From NCBI GenBank assembly GCA_029834535.1, contig JAQMWT010000258.1, positions 1 to 23,700 of the forward strand: 23,700 nucleotides of DNA, read 5' to 3'. This document shows positions 9,309 to 18,503 of this stretch, in pieces. Source of the DNA: Chrysophaeum taylorii. Lineage: Eukaryota > Sar > Pelagophyceae > Pelagomonadales > Pelagomonadaceae. Every line of letters begins with the position of its first letter. Positions within the stretch are counted from its first letter, which is position 1. The notes below the pieces were generated by a model, which saw nothing but the letters and a program-made list of their open reading frames with translations, was not told the DNA's origin and searched no databases. The position numbers and the translations under genes were made by a program.

Positions 9309-9713
9309 ATAACTAACTAACTAACTTCAGACCTCTCCCGAGCATGGGAGCCAGGCCGGACCGACAGGAGCCAGTCCGGAATCACGGGCCTGTAGACGAG
9401 GGGCGCCGAAAGGTGGGTCGGCGGAGAGTGATCATCAAGCTTGTCGCCATGCGACGAGGAGACCGCGATGTGACTGACAACCAACTCGTCGATAACCTTC
9501 CGTCTGCGCCCCCCGGCCATACCCCGTCCCACTGCGAACGTTCCGGCTGCCAACCGGCCCGCCCGGGAGGCGAATAGGTGCCAACCTACGCCGGGAGGGC
9601 GGATGCCCTCGCAAGGCTCAGGATTCATGAGGCACCGTCCTCCATCGCAACCATGCGGTCGGCGATCTAACTAACTAACTAACTTCAGACCTCTCCCGAG
9701 CATGCGATCAGGG
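9309..9713 (-). mobile_element. Short retroposon copy R1 with nested 5'-truncated copy
   Basis: On the minus strand it starts CCCTGATCG and ends in GGTCTGAAG plus repeated GTTA units (9325-9309). The same approximately 350-bp body occurs at 19144-19496 and 20241-20588. Near its 5' end, at about 9705-9667, there is a second short copy consisting only of the last 21 bases (CATGCTCGGGAGAGGTCTGAAG) and a TTAG tail. It is flanked by GATCG on both sides, as expected for a truncated copy with a target duplication. The whole unit splits the protease-methyltransferase frame of element B. Open frames inside it are artefacts of GC-rich sequence. I see no convincing pol III A and B boxes. Confidence 0.75.
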
Positions 9714-10600
9714 TAAGGATATACGAGATATAAAGCGTATCCGGTGGATTCTTTTATGTCCTTTGTGGAGTGATCTGCGGCCTGCAAGTACAACGGTTTG
9801 ACACCGATGAAATGGCTGGTCAAGGTGCCTCTTCCCATACGTATGGTGTGTTCGGGAATCCGGCGTATCGACTCGGGTACATTGTGTTGAATTGCGCGAG
9901 TGAAGCAGAAGGATGCGCCACCGTCAATTAAGAAAGTTTCGGTGCCGGGTCCATTGCATCCGTGCAGCGAGTTAGTCTTCTTTGAGGTCTTGCCTGGAGT
10001 GTAAGTTGCACAAAGAAAATCTGCGACTCTGGGAGAGATGGTTGATGATGTCGGGAAATTCGTCATCGTGAGGCTTGGTGCCTGGTTGAGTAAGATGTGG
10101 TTGGCGGCACAGGCGTCGTCGGCAACCATCAGCGAAAAAGCTGACTCTGGTAGAGAGCACGCATAGTCACTGTGACGTTGTGCGTAATCTTCGGCGGAAT
10201 CATCTTCATCATCTATTTCGGGGATGGTTTCGTCGTAGAGGCCTAGGTGTCCGTGGTCATCATAGAATCCGAGATGGCCTTGGTCATCTTTTTCGTCAGG
10301 TTCGCCCTCATCAGATGGATCATCCGGAGGATCGGACGATAGCACCTGAAGAAACTCTGCGGCATCGTTATCGGCTTCGGAGAGAAGTATCTCGTCGGAG
10401 ATGGTGGTGATGAGGTTGATTAGCTTGCTCATGCGCTCGGAGCTGGACGTATGTTGGCGACCGGCTTGGCTGAGATTCCGTATGGTTTGGAGCTTGCGAC
10501 GGACTTCGCGAAGGGGGACTTTGAATCGCTGTGTCAGGAGTAGATGGTTTGGGTGGATGCGGTTGGGTTGGGAAGTTGACCTTGCGAAGATGCGGGTGCT
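9714..10600 (-). pseudogene. Element B: aspartic protease region
   Basis: The stretch 10630-9671 contains ETFLIDGGASFCFTRA with the catalytic Asp at residue 236 (codon 9925-9923). Copia proteases usually read D-S/T-G-A; here it is D-G-G-A. A second conserved block follows (TIRMGRGTLTSHFIGV). The last residues before the retroposon (YALYLVYPYP) join in frame with FLVVPQFRRGLQVIA on its far side, so the insertion split one frame. Upstream lies a very acidic region with an internal repeat (GHLGFYDDHGHLGLYDE). No CCHC zinc knuckle is visible between gag and protease. The frame is entered by a shift near 10540. Confidence 0.75.
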
Positions 10601-12319
10601 CGCGTTTGTCGGGGGTGACAGGAGCAGCACGGGGATTTTGCTTGTTCTTCGTTGGGGTGACAGGGGTGGCTTTGGGCTTTGGGCTTTGGACTGTCATTGA
10701 TGTCATAGTACGACGGAGAGCGAGGATTGTGAGGCTGTTTTTGGGGGGGGCTTCTTGGGATGTCGTGTAAACTGCTTCTTTCTATAGGCGTGTAGTTGTT
10801 GGATGAGATCATTGTCGTCATCTTGATCGAGGTCGGCCTCCGTGAGAAAAACAGCGACAGGGTCGGTGTCTTCGGTTGGATCCGGAGGGATTTCATCTTC
10901 GGAGGGAGAGGTGTCATCATCGTCTTCGGCGAGGTGGAGACCATTACGGCGGGAGCGCAAACGTGGATTGTCTTTGTCTTTAGTCGGCAGATGACCAAAG
11001 TCAGTGACGAATCGCAAAGGCTTGAAGTTGAGGGTGGGATGAGGCTTGAGGTGAGCCCAAAAGTTGCGCTCAAAAGTGGAGATGACTGTGACGCGAGCGA
11101 TTAGCTTGGGAAGGTGATTTATGGCTTATTTTTTCGTCGAGTAACAGCGAGTCGTTTGGAGTACGTAGACAGTTAGCAAGACGCGCGAAGCCCTTGATGT
11201 GAGTTGGGGCGCGGGAGTCAAGCAAGCTTTGAGGGTACTTGAACCGAAGTATTTGGTGGATTTCTTGGAGGATCTTTGCGTCAGAGAGTTGGATAGAAGA
11301 ATCGTTGGTTATTTGGCGAAGTTGCTGCTGAACATGGCGCATGTAGTCGATGTAATGCGCAGGTTCGTGAATCTCCGGGTTGAACGGCGTGTCCAGGAAG
11401 GCATTGTAGACATAATGCGCATGGTGGACGTGGTTTCGGCCCGTGTGCTTGTCGAGTGCGAGGCGAACTTGAAGCACAAATTCGAGTCCTATAGGATGGG
11501 AAGATCCGAGTGCGTCAATTTCGTCGTATGCTGGGTGCTTGGCGGTGTCGCTACCGGCATGCAGGAAATGGCGAAACAGGGGGTGCACGGTCTCGCGGAG
11601 TTACACGATGAAGTCGGCTTCTTTTCCTTGGAGATGAGGTTGGGTGATCGGATACAACTTGCCGTTTGTCATATCGGTCGGGTCCATGTCTTGATCTTTA
11701 AGTTCTTCGAGCTTTGGCTCGTAGACGTTCTCCAAGAAGTTTTTGCCGAATTTGCGGTAAGTGCCCTTGTAGTAGACGTAACGGCCTTGGAAATATTGCG
11801 TGTTCCCGGCGGTAGAATGGTTGTCGGGATCTTTATCGAACTCTTTGATGCAGTGGCTGAGAAGAGCGTCAGCGAAATTGTTAGATCCACGCAAGACGGA
11901 TTCCCACGTATAGAAGCCCTGCAGGAAATATTGGGTTATGCCTGTTTCAGGCATCAGATGTTCAACGAACAACTGCATGACACGAAACGAAAGCATTTGG
12001 GGCGTGACTTGTGCGGAGTCCATGGACTTGAGGACGGCGCTAGGTGGGTCACTAAAGGTGTTAGCCTTGGTCTTGGGGTCTTGTTGAGCTGGAGGGGGGG
12101 GTGGAGCCGCAGCAGCGACGGCAGGTGGTGGTGCTTGCGTTGCTTGCATTTGGTTCAGCATGGCGCGAAGGTCTTGAATGTCTTGTTTTTGGGCTGCCAT
12201 CTCCCTTTGATGCCGAGCTTCGTACGCTTGAGCTCGCTGTTGCATGTCTCTTGGTACTTGGCTTCTAGGCGAGCTTCTTGTTCTCTCATCTCCTTTTGGA
12301 GTTCTCGATTGGTTGGCAT
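10540..12319 (-). pseudogene. Element B: gag-like region, broken
   Basis: An ATG at 12319-12317 follows the primer site by about 75 bases and opens a Glu/Lys/Arg/Gln-rich helical stretch (coiled-coil-like). After a frameshift near 12250 the main frame runs from 12245, through Pro/Ala-rich APPPAVAAAAPPPPP, into a folded region of about 370 residues. It is broken by an in-frame TAA at 11603-11601; the flanking residues continue smoothly, so this looks like a point nonsense change. Further shifts occur near 11100, at a run of eight C near 10750, and near 10540. The C-terminal part is acidic, then basic and proline-rich. Assignment to gag rests on position and composition; no gag motif is recognised. 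Confidence 0.55.
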
Positions 12320-12392
12320 TTTGCTTGGGATCAGGAACGTCAGGGGGCGGTGGGACTCTTCTGGAAATCCTGAGGCTCTGCTGATACCGGGA

Positions 12393-12406
12393 CTGGGCCC
12401 ATAACC
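12393..12406 (-). promoter_or_regulatory. Primer-binding site of element B, matching the anticodon arm of initiator tRNA-Met
   Basis: The minus strand reads GGTTATGGGCCCAG, the exact complement of the CTGGGCCCATAACC anticodon stem-loop typical of eukaryotic initiator tRNA-Met. It begins one base after the LTR end (TTCTCA). Drosophila copia and yeast Ty5 are known to prime from an internal tRNA fragment in this way. Confidence 0.75.
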
Positions 12407-12407
12407 T

Positions 12408-12514
12408 TGAGAACAGTAATTTCTACTGTGTTACCCTTCAGCAGAGCGCGAGAGCAGTGGTAGTCTGCCCTCGAATCTGTCTCCTAGAACGAGGACAGCC
12501 GGTGTGAATAACAC
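12408..12514 (-). repeat. Putative 5' LTR of element B (about 107 bp)
   Basis: The 3' boundary (CA at 12409-12408) is fixed by the primer site. The 5' boundary is tentatively the TGTTATTCACACC at about 12514, giving TG...CA ends and a length similar to element C's LTRs. No matching 3' LTR is present, so the start is uncertain and the LTR could extend towards 12600. Confidence 0.45.
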
Positions 12515-12584
12515 CACGTCCTCTTAAATCAAAAGGTGCTAAAGTTAAGGGGACTAACCATGGAATAGGGGGTACTAAGCCTAA

Positions 12585-13617
12585 TTCAGATTTCTATCTC
12601 TAGAGGAAGCCGCCGAAGTGCCGAGCCCACCCGAGTTCGCGACCGAGAAAGAGAGAGAGCCACCAGAGAAAGATGCTGCTGCGGGCGCCGCTGAAGATTC
12701 AGAGGCGAGACGCGCGATGCACGAGATGGCAGCTGTGACGATGCAGATGCCGGGCGACGCGGATCCGAAGGGGCGATGCCATCATACTGCTCTGTCGCCG
12801 CGCGATGGGACAACGATCGAGGAAGACCTCGTCACCATCGGTTGCCTGCACACTGGCACGCTGACGTTCATGGCTGGACATATTTATAAAAGACGAGACG
12901 GGCCGAAGTTCGCAACGACCATTGGTGTTGATGGAATGGCTGATGTCTCCTATATTTGCCGCGAGATGGTCGCAAGTTGGCGAAGGACAAGATAATCTTC
13001 GACCAAGGCGAACTCCCAATCGAGCGCACCTTGTATGGGTCGGGGTTGAACACGACGACTATCCACAAATGGGTTGCGTTACGAGTTGCTCTTGCGACGA
13101 CGTTGACGAGTCGATTCCCATGTCCTGACGTTCAGATCAACTTATGAGCGCAACCCGGTGGAGGTTCCCATTTTCGGCCACCAGCACCCCGCGATGAGGC
13201 AGAGCATGAATACGATCGAGGATCGAGCTTTCGCTCGCTTGTGCACGATTAGAGACCACCAGCGTCCACCGCCGGAACGACCGGTAGTTTCGACGACCTG
13301 GGGAGTCTCGACCGTCACTCCTTCCCAAGTTTCGAGCAGCGCTTCCCATGAAGTGGTTGCCTACGCTGCGCGCACAATGAAGGTCGAGCCTGGACGCACT
13401 TGCAGCGTACCAGTCACCCTTTCAGAGCCATTGGAAGACGGGCAAGTTTTTGTCGCTATATCCTCTGGATACGAGCAGCTCGGGGTAGTCGATGGAATGT
13501 GTTCGTCTTGCGAGGATCACGACCAGTCCGCCGCTCGTGTAGCGATTTTATCCACCCAAGATGTGCCGACCGTGACTACTCAAGGAGAAGTGCTCGCCCT
13601 CGGTGATATTATTCGTT
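12585..13617 (+). pseudogene. Protease and protease-RT linker fragment, probably Ty3/gypsy-like
   Basis: Two stretches (12585-12995 and from about 12956) form one protein broken by a frameshift. The first has an acidic/Ala-rich start and then ATTIGVDGMADVSYICREM, which aligns with the D-S/T-G-A active-site region of retroviral-type proteases but with a degenerate triad. A further frame change near 13147 leads to 13158-13617, with AARTMKVEPGRTCSVPVTL and ARVAILSTQDVPTVTTQGEV. This resembles the beta-rich module found between protease and RT in many Ty3/gypsy polyproteins (conserved PG...VPV and late Gly). The fragment stops at 13617, where A-family LTR sequence begins. The assignment is from pattern only; a host gene fragment is possible. 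Confidence 0.45.
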
Positions 13618-13684
13618 TCCAGAGATTTACACTATTATGTGTGCGACACTGGAACATTTCACGCCTTTCACACCTATCTCTGCA
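13618..13684 (+). repeat. A-family LTR (copy A2), left piece, cut by element C
   Basis: CCAGAGATTTACACTATTATG to ACACCTATCTCTGCA aligns with 4446-4510. The LTR's first dozen bases are missing. The alignment resumes without a gap at 18604, on the far side of element C. Confidence 0.8.
13680..13684. repeat. Target-site duplication of element C, left copy (CTGCA)
   Basis: CTGCA directly precedes the element's first TG. The same five bases follow its last CA at 18599-18603. Confidence 0.85.
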
Positions 13685-13780
13685 TGTGACAACTGGAGTG
13701 GGGCGTTACACTAGCGATAAGGGAATGACGTTCGGATACTGGATACGAGGTGCAGGGGTAAGTGTCATAGCTTCCTCGCA
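13685..13780 (-). repeat. 3' LTR of element C (96 bp)
   Basis: It matches 18504-18598 except for one extra G, a two-base difference (TTC versus TAG context) and one G/A near the end. At under 100 bp it is unusually short for an LTR. Confidence 0.88.
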
Positions 13781-13885
13781 CAGGTGCTGGAAAAGAAAGA
13801 AAAGGAATAAGGGGTAAGTGAGGTCCTCACACAGGTGCTGGAAAAGAAAGAAAAGGAAAAAAAAAGGGTAAGTGAGACGCTCACA
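13773..13885. repeat. 51-bp tandem duplication at the inner edge of C's 3' LTR
   Basis: The block from TCCTCGCACAGGTGCTGG is repeated after 51 bp (13773 and 13824) and ends in a partial third GGGTAAGTGAG. It spans the LTR boundary. The purine-rich strand is the plus strand, opposite to what the plus-strand primer of a minus-oriented element requires. Confidence 0.7.
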
Positions 13886-13961
13886 GAGGAGAAGCTGGAA
13901 GGTGGAAAAAGACGTCGGGAGAGGCATTGTGGCAGAAAGAGACAGGAGATGTCGGGCGAAG

Positions 13962-15695
13962 TCACGAGGTGAGGTGACGAGCACGAAGCCGGAGGAATGG
14001 AGTAGCTTCCGTACTGCGGGTGAGGATATCGCTAACGTTGTCAAGGCGGGGAATGTGCTGGAGATCAATGATGTGATTGCGATGATATTCAGCGGTGCTG
14101 TAAAAGCGAATGTCAATATGGCGGGTGCGCCGCGTGAGACATTGGAGACGGACTTGGGTGACGCTGGTGCTGTTATCGACATACATTGGTACCGTGTGAC
14201 GAGGGAGATCAAAGGCCAAGAGAGCTCAGCAGTAGCGGCGTAAAGAGCGAGCAATTCAGCTTCAAAAGAGGAGCGGGCGAGGAGGTACTGCCAGCGTGAG
14301 CTGTAGGAGATCATAGAGCCACCAAGCAGAAAATAATAGCCAGTGGTAAAGTGACGGTCATCAGGGTCGTCGGCCCAGCTGGAGTCGGAATAACCACAGA
14401 GACGAAGGGTAGAATCGCGACCAAGAACAAGGGCAAGATCTTGAGTACCATTGAGATAACGGAGGGTATGAGATAGAGCGTGCCAGTGGGGTTTACCAGG
14501 ATTGTGTGTAAAACGCGCACACTGATTGACGGACCAAGTGATATCAGGGCGAGTCATAACAGAAATAAACGAGATAAAAAGACACAACCGACAATACGAC
14601 GAAAAGGGGATGCGTGCCATGAAGACGTGATCGGGGGAGCCAGGTGCAGGACAGAGCGGGAGTCAACTCTGGTTTACTGTTGATGAAGCGATGTTGGGCG
14701 AGGATTTCACGGATAGCATGGGATTGGTCGATAGCGAGCGTGCGACGTGCGCGATCACGCGTAATGCGGAGACCAACGTAAGTGTGAAGATCGAGCTCGT
14801 TGACATCAGTGAAGGCTTTGAAACGGAGGAAGAAGGCTTGGTAATGGCCAAGGCAATGACGAGGGTGCGCCACAAGAAGATCATCAACGACAAGAACAAG
14901 ACGTAGAACGACAGTAGAATTAAGCAAGAGCTTGTAACTGCAAGTGTCACCAGATCCGCGGACGAAGCCACAATCATTGACAAGGAAGCGTTCTAAGTAA
15001 AGCCACCAGTGGGGACGTGCTTGCGGGCAACCGTACCAAGAGCGACAGAGTTTGGAAATGAGTGTGGAGGTATCTTTGGGTTGGCTGGGAGCATAGCCTT
15101 CGGGTGGCCAGACATAGATGTCTTCGTCAATGGGAGCTTGGATAAAAGCGGAGCTGACATCCAGCGTATGCAAATCCCAGTCGTGAACAGCAACGCCGGA
15201 CAGGGGATTGTATGAAAGCAGATATGACATCTACAGGACGGTACGTGTCGTGGTAAGCAATGCCGTGAACCTGGGTGTAACCGCGGACAACGAGATGAGC
15301 ATTGTACGATTTGAAGCGGCCAGATTCATACTTCGTGCGGTGGACCCACTTCAAAGGGCAGATGGTGCCAGAAAAAGTAGAAGGAACGCGAACAACATCC
15401 GAGCAACCGAGCTGACCGAGGGAATGATATTCTTTGGCAATGGCTTGTAACCGACGTGCAGGATTTGGATGGGCTAGAGCTTCGCGCAAATGAGGGGACG
15501 TGAGAGCACGGTCATCAATGTACGAATATTGAGATGCTTATTCGGAAGCAGAGTATAAGCGTGGACGGATTGGGGATCATCAAGGGTTTTGGCGAGACAG
15601 AGGGGGAGGAAGACATAATGAACTAACAAACTGAAAGCTCGAAGAATTAACGTACAGGGAAGGACAAGATGACACAGAATCGAAGGGAATGACAA
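13962..15695 (-). pseudogene. Element C: copia reverse transcriptase and RNase H, frameshifted
   Basis: The order on the minus strand is pre-RT segment (LAKTLDDPQSVHAYTLL, from 15695), then RT start (KWVHRTKYESGRFKSYNAHL, YTQVHGIAYHDTYRPV), then a shift near 15230. The next stretch has DWDLHTLDVSSAFIQAPIDE and the catalytic box LVLVVDDLLV (DD at 14885-14880), where Tyr of the usual YVDD is Val. It continues with LHTYVGLRITRDRARRTLAI. After another shift near 14640 come TRPDITWSVNQCARFTHNP, GYSDSSWADDPDD (RNase H Asp) and SSFEAELLAL (RNase H Glu). A last shift near 14230 leads to PMYVDNSTSV (RNase H Asp) and RLDNVSDILTRS, ending at 13962. Several frame breaks make it a pseudogene. Confidence 0.88.
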
Positions 15696-15980
15696 GATGA
15701 CACAGAATCGACAGTGCGTGGTAAAACGCCAGTATTGTGGGTTTGAGTTGTTTCTCCATTTGTTTCAGAATAATGTGCGCTTTTGTCGACTTTGCGCGGT
15801 CGGCTCCGTTTGGCTCGACTTTGTTTTGCATGCTTTTTGTTTTGTCGGCTCAGGTTGGCTCGACTTTGTTGTGCACTTTGCTGTGGGGGTTGTTGGTTCT
15901 TCGGAGGTCATGGGCCCGGAGAATGGTCGGTTCACGTGATGGGGTGATCAGTCCCAGTGAAACCGGCGCATTCTCATCAA

Positions 15981-16062
15981 ACACAGGGGACAAGGGGGCA
16001 ACAGCGGAAGAACAGGTGACAATCGGGCAACAGCAGGAACAGGTGACAATGGGGCAACAGTA
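15981..16062. repeat. Minisatellite of about 27-30 bp, three degenerate units
   Basis: Units share GGGCAACAGC followed by GGAACAGGTGACAAT, with small insertions between copies. Confidence 0.7.
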
Positions 16063-16693
16063 GACGATAGCTTGGAAGCGTGATTCGAGAAAGTCGGAAC
16101 AACGTTGAAGTGCCTTCGGTGGGTGACATTGCAGGAAATCTGATAAGCGAAACTGTCAGCAAAATCGAGGTCTGAAAAACAATAGCGACAAAAGTGCCTG
16201 GGATGACTTGCGTTAGGCGATTGTGGCCACTGAGAATCGCAGCGGGCAAAGATAGCGGGAACACAGGCTGGTATATATGATGGCAGTGTACCAGACGTCT
16301 GATGAGAACGCTGCCTTTGGTCAGATATGTTGTATGGTGACCAGGCTATGACGATGGTCGGAGGCGACGGAAGCAAAAACAGGCGTAAACAGGGTTGATG
16401 CGAACGTTGGGTATTTGGGTGTTGTGACGCGAGCAAGTTGCCATGGGCACGACCGCGTCCTGTACGCGAAGATAGAAGACTTCTGACGCGCCAGCGGTGT
16501 AAGGAACACGGGGAGACCAGGTTGCTGTATGCCAGCCTGCTGTGGCAGATAAGAAAGTGGCCCGTTTTCGCATTCGCAAGAACGAAGTTGCCATCTGGGC
16601 CAACGTTGGAGGAGCAAGCGGCGATCTTTGCTCGTCATACTCGAATAGACGGCGGTAGAAGTTGGCGATAGTGGCAAAACAGTGGTGGCACGT

Positions 16694-16750
16694 AAGAACG
16701 TTGCAGATAGCGTCGCAGTGACACGGAAGAACAGTGCAGATAGCGTCGCG
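16694..16750. repeat. 33-bp tandem repeat, about 1.7 units
   Basis: AAGAACGTTGCAGATAGCGTCG at 16694 recurs as AAGAACAGTGCAGATAGCGTCG at 16727. Confidence 0.7.
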
Positions 16751-17040
16751 GGTGCGGAGAACGGAATTCACTTCGATAGCAAAACCGAATTTTAAAGGTC
16801 AGAAAAGCGGCGAAAAGGCGATAGTGCGCGAAGGAGAACCACAACATTGTGTTGATACCGGAGATGAAGAAGCCGAATCACACAGCAAAGAAGCGTCGGT
16901 CCAGGATCCCGAAGATGAGCGATCCAACCACATAGGAAGCACGAAAGTTGCGCACGCGAAAAATTGACAGGCACAGCTTAGTTGTAGCGGGTGAAATGCG
17001 CGATAGAACGTGATTCGCTGGTTTTACCAAAACCGACAAG

Positions 17041-17312
17041 CACAACGAGGAGCGGATGAACGAATAGGTGAAAATGCACAACGGGGAGTGGATCAACGAA
17101 TAGGCGAAATACAGAACGAGGAGGGGAGCAACGACGAGGTGAAAAGACAGAACGAGGAGAGGAGCAACGACGAGGAGAAAATACAGAACGAGGAGAGGAG
17201 CAACGACGAGGGGAAAATACAGAACGAGGAGAGGAGCAACGACGAGGTGAAAATACAGAACGAGGAGGGGAGCAACGACGAGGGGAAAATACAGAACGAA
17301 GGGCGCCTGTGC
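17041..17312. repeat. 36-bp minisatellite, seven to eight units
   Basis: Unit starts at 17041, 17077, 17112, 17148, 17184, 17220, 17256 and 17292 (CAGAACGAGGAG-type start). The first two units are more divergent. Because the unit is a multiple of three without stops, long open frames appear on both strands (for example a 12-residue repeat with QNEERSNDE on the plus strand). I regard these as by-products of the array rather than genes. Confidence 0.85.
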
Positions 17313-17649
17313 AATGGGAGCAAAAAAAAAATCCACAACGAGGGGCTTCCGTGGGATGGGGTTGTTGATGTGCTTGCGTCAGACAAGCGGCGGTACACAC
17401 GTTGACTTGCAATCAGCTTGATTGGCAGAAAGGTGCAAAGATGATGAGACAGAGTATCGGGAGGGGGATGTGAGACGTTGGGTGTGGCCGTTTAAGGCGG
17501 TGAAGGTGGTGGAATAGATGGTGGTATTAAGAAAAGCGGCGGAGTGGAACTACAATCAGTCAAGGTTGGAGTAGGCATAGGAGCAGAAAAGGTAGTGTTA
17601 CTGGTGTTGGTTTTGGTGGGTTGGTGTTGTTGGGTGTTTTTGGAGTCAT

Positions 17650-18470
17650 TGGAAGTGTTGCGCTGTTGAGAAGAACGGCGATGGTGGGTAGGGCGTTGTC
17701 GTGGAATAGCTAGGAACTTTGAAGTAGAGCCAGGTTGTTGGGAAAGGGGAGCGTCTAGGGTAGGTCAGTTGGAAGAGTCTGAAGTCGGGGTTGTGGCTGA
17801 CGACGCGGCGGATAGCGCGACGGTAGTGGTTGTGCATGCCATCTAAATTGATTGTTGTTGAACTTCTCAAGGGTACAACCACATTCATCGGTACGAAACG
17901 CAAGACGACAAAACAAAGCCAGCAAGTCGTGAAGCACGATGCACGTGGTCAAATGCGAGGACACACTAGAGGGTGCGTCGGATCAGGTACAATGCCGAGC
18001 AACTTGAACTCCGGTGATTGGTACAATGCCGAGCAACTTGTATACTCCGATGATGAACTTGTTGAGGAAGTTCGCTACGCGATCCCCACGGCCCATGTAG
18101 ACATCGGTAATGCGCTTGGAAAGTCGCGTGAAGTTCATGTCGCGGTTTTCATGGATATGAACCTTGTTGCTTGACGCGAAAGTCTTCTTCAGAGCAGCGA
18201 GGTGCTTCTGCAGAGCAGCAAGATGCTGAGATGCTAGTCCAAGGATCGTTGGTCGAGATAATGTGATCGCCGGTGGAGATGATCATGTTCTCAAGACGAC
18301 GTGTCCATTGGTGGAAAAAAAAAATGTCGCTCACCGCTGAAGGCATCAAGTTTTTGCGAAAGCTTGCTAGCTTGAATTTCGATCGAGGACATGATAGACG
18401 ACAACGAACCGAACACGTAGCAATGAACTGAAGCCGAGAAGGAATCGCCACGAAGTCAAGCACAGGCTCG
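17650..18470 (-). pseudogene. Element C: gag-like remnant
   Basis: Starting shortly after the primer site, one frame reads FFHQWTRRLENMIISTGDHI (about 18331-18270). After a shift near 18190 another reads NFTRLSKRITDVYMGRGDRV followed by ANFLNKFI. This is reminiscent of the helical copia gag core, in which a W-containing segment is followed by a Leu-rich helix region. A small tandem duplication (TTGCTCGGCATTGTACC) at about 17985-18040 and further shifts break it. The tail to about 17650 is Pro/Arg-rich with no clear CCHC zinc knuckle. Assignment rests mostly on position at the 5' end of element C. Confidence 0.45.
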
Positions 18471-18485
18471 ATCGTGAACGAACGA

Positions 18486-18503
18486 GCGCTGCACCTGCTA
18501 CCA
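18486..18503 (-). promoter_or_regulatory. Primer-binding site of element C (canonical tRNA 3'-end type)
   Basis: Directly after the 5' LTR the minus strand reads TGGTAGCAGGTGCAGCGC. TGG complements the CCA end of a tRNA, and TGGTAGCAG is the start expected for many initiator tRNA-Met 3' ends; beyond that the tRNA identity is not certain. This contrasts with the internal-tRNA sites of the A and B families. Confidence 0.65.

Larger units (their letters stand above)
5479..12514 (-). mobile_element. Ty1/copia retrotransposon B carrying a DNA methyltransferase; lacks RT/RNase H
   Basis: Read on the minus strand the order is short LTR (12514-12408), primer site (12406-12393), gag (from 12319), protease (Asp at 9925), C5-methyltransferase (about 8830-7260), integrase (HHCC finger and DDE core, 7154-6441) and an acidic/proline-rich linker (6444-5479). 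RT and RNase H, which should follow, are absent. The element carries several frameshifts, at least one in-frame stop, and a 405-bp retroposon insertion at 9309-9713. Protease before integrase identifies copia-type order, and the integrase and pre-integrase motifs agree. Confidence 0.8.
15700..17640. other. Element C interior without a recognised gene, rich in short tandem repeats
   Basis: This is where protease and integrase should lie. All six frames show only short or repeat-driven open stretches. Repeats seen are a duplicated GACAAGATGACACAGAATCGA (about 15663-15712), an imperfect GTCGGCTC-N-TTGGCTCGACTTTGTT pair (about 15808-15870), and the tandem arrays listed separately. The minus-strand stretch 16771-16346 is the least repetitive but shows no motif I can name. 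Confidence 0.6.

Noticed and set aside
9317..9628. Shared ORF in the three retroposon copies (KVIDELVVSHIAVSS)
   Set aside because: Similarity at protein level follows from nucleotide similarity. Frames differ in length and no family is recognised, so it was not called as a gene.
9309..9683. Telomere-like GTTA/TAAC repeats
   Set aside because: Only four or five units, always at the end of the same approximately 350-bp body; a retroposon tail explains them better.
12360..12391. Alternative primer site CCGGTATCAGCAGAGCC in element B
   Set aside because: It resembles the plant TGGTATCAGAGC site, but it lies about 18 bases from the LTR end and lacks TGG, whereas the anticodon-arm match sits one base from the LTR.
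11199..12404. A 401-codon plus-strand ORF
   Set aside because: It is the antisense shadow of element B's gag-like frame; the minus strand has the expected position, primer site and start, and the plus-strand product shows no motif.
17041..17312. CRISPR-like array
   Set aside because: Units are directly adjacent with no unique spacers, and the context is a eukaryotic retrotransposon.
17010..17405. Plus-strand protein with 12-residue repeats
   Set aside because: Open frames exist on both strands because the 36-bp unit has no stops. There is no start context or unique domain.
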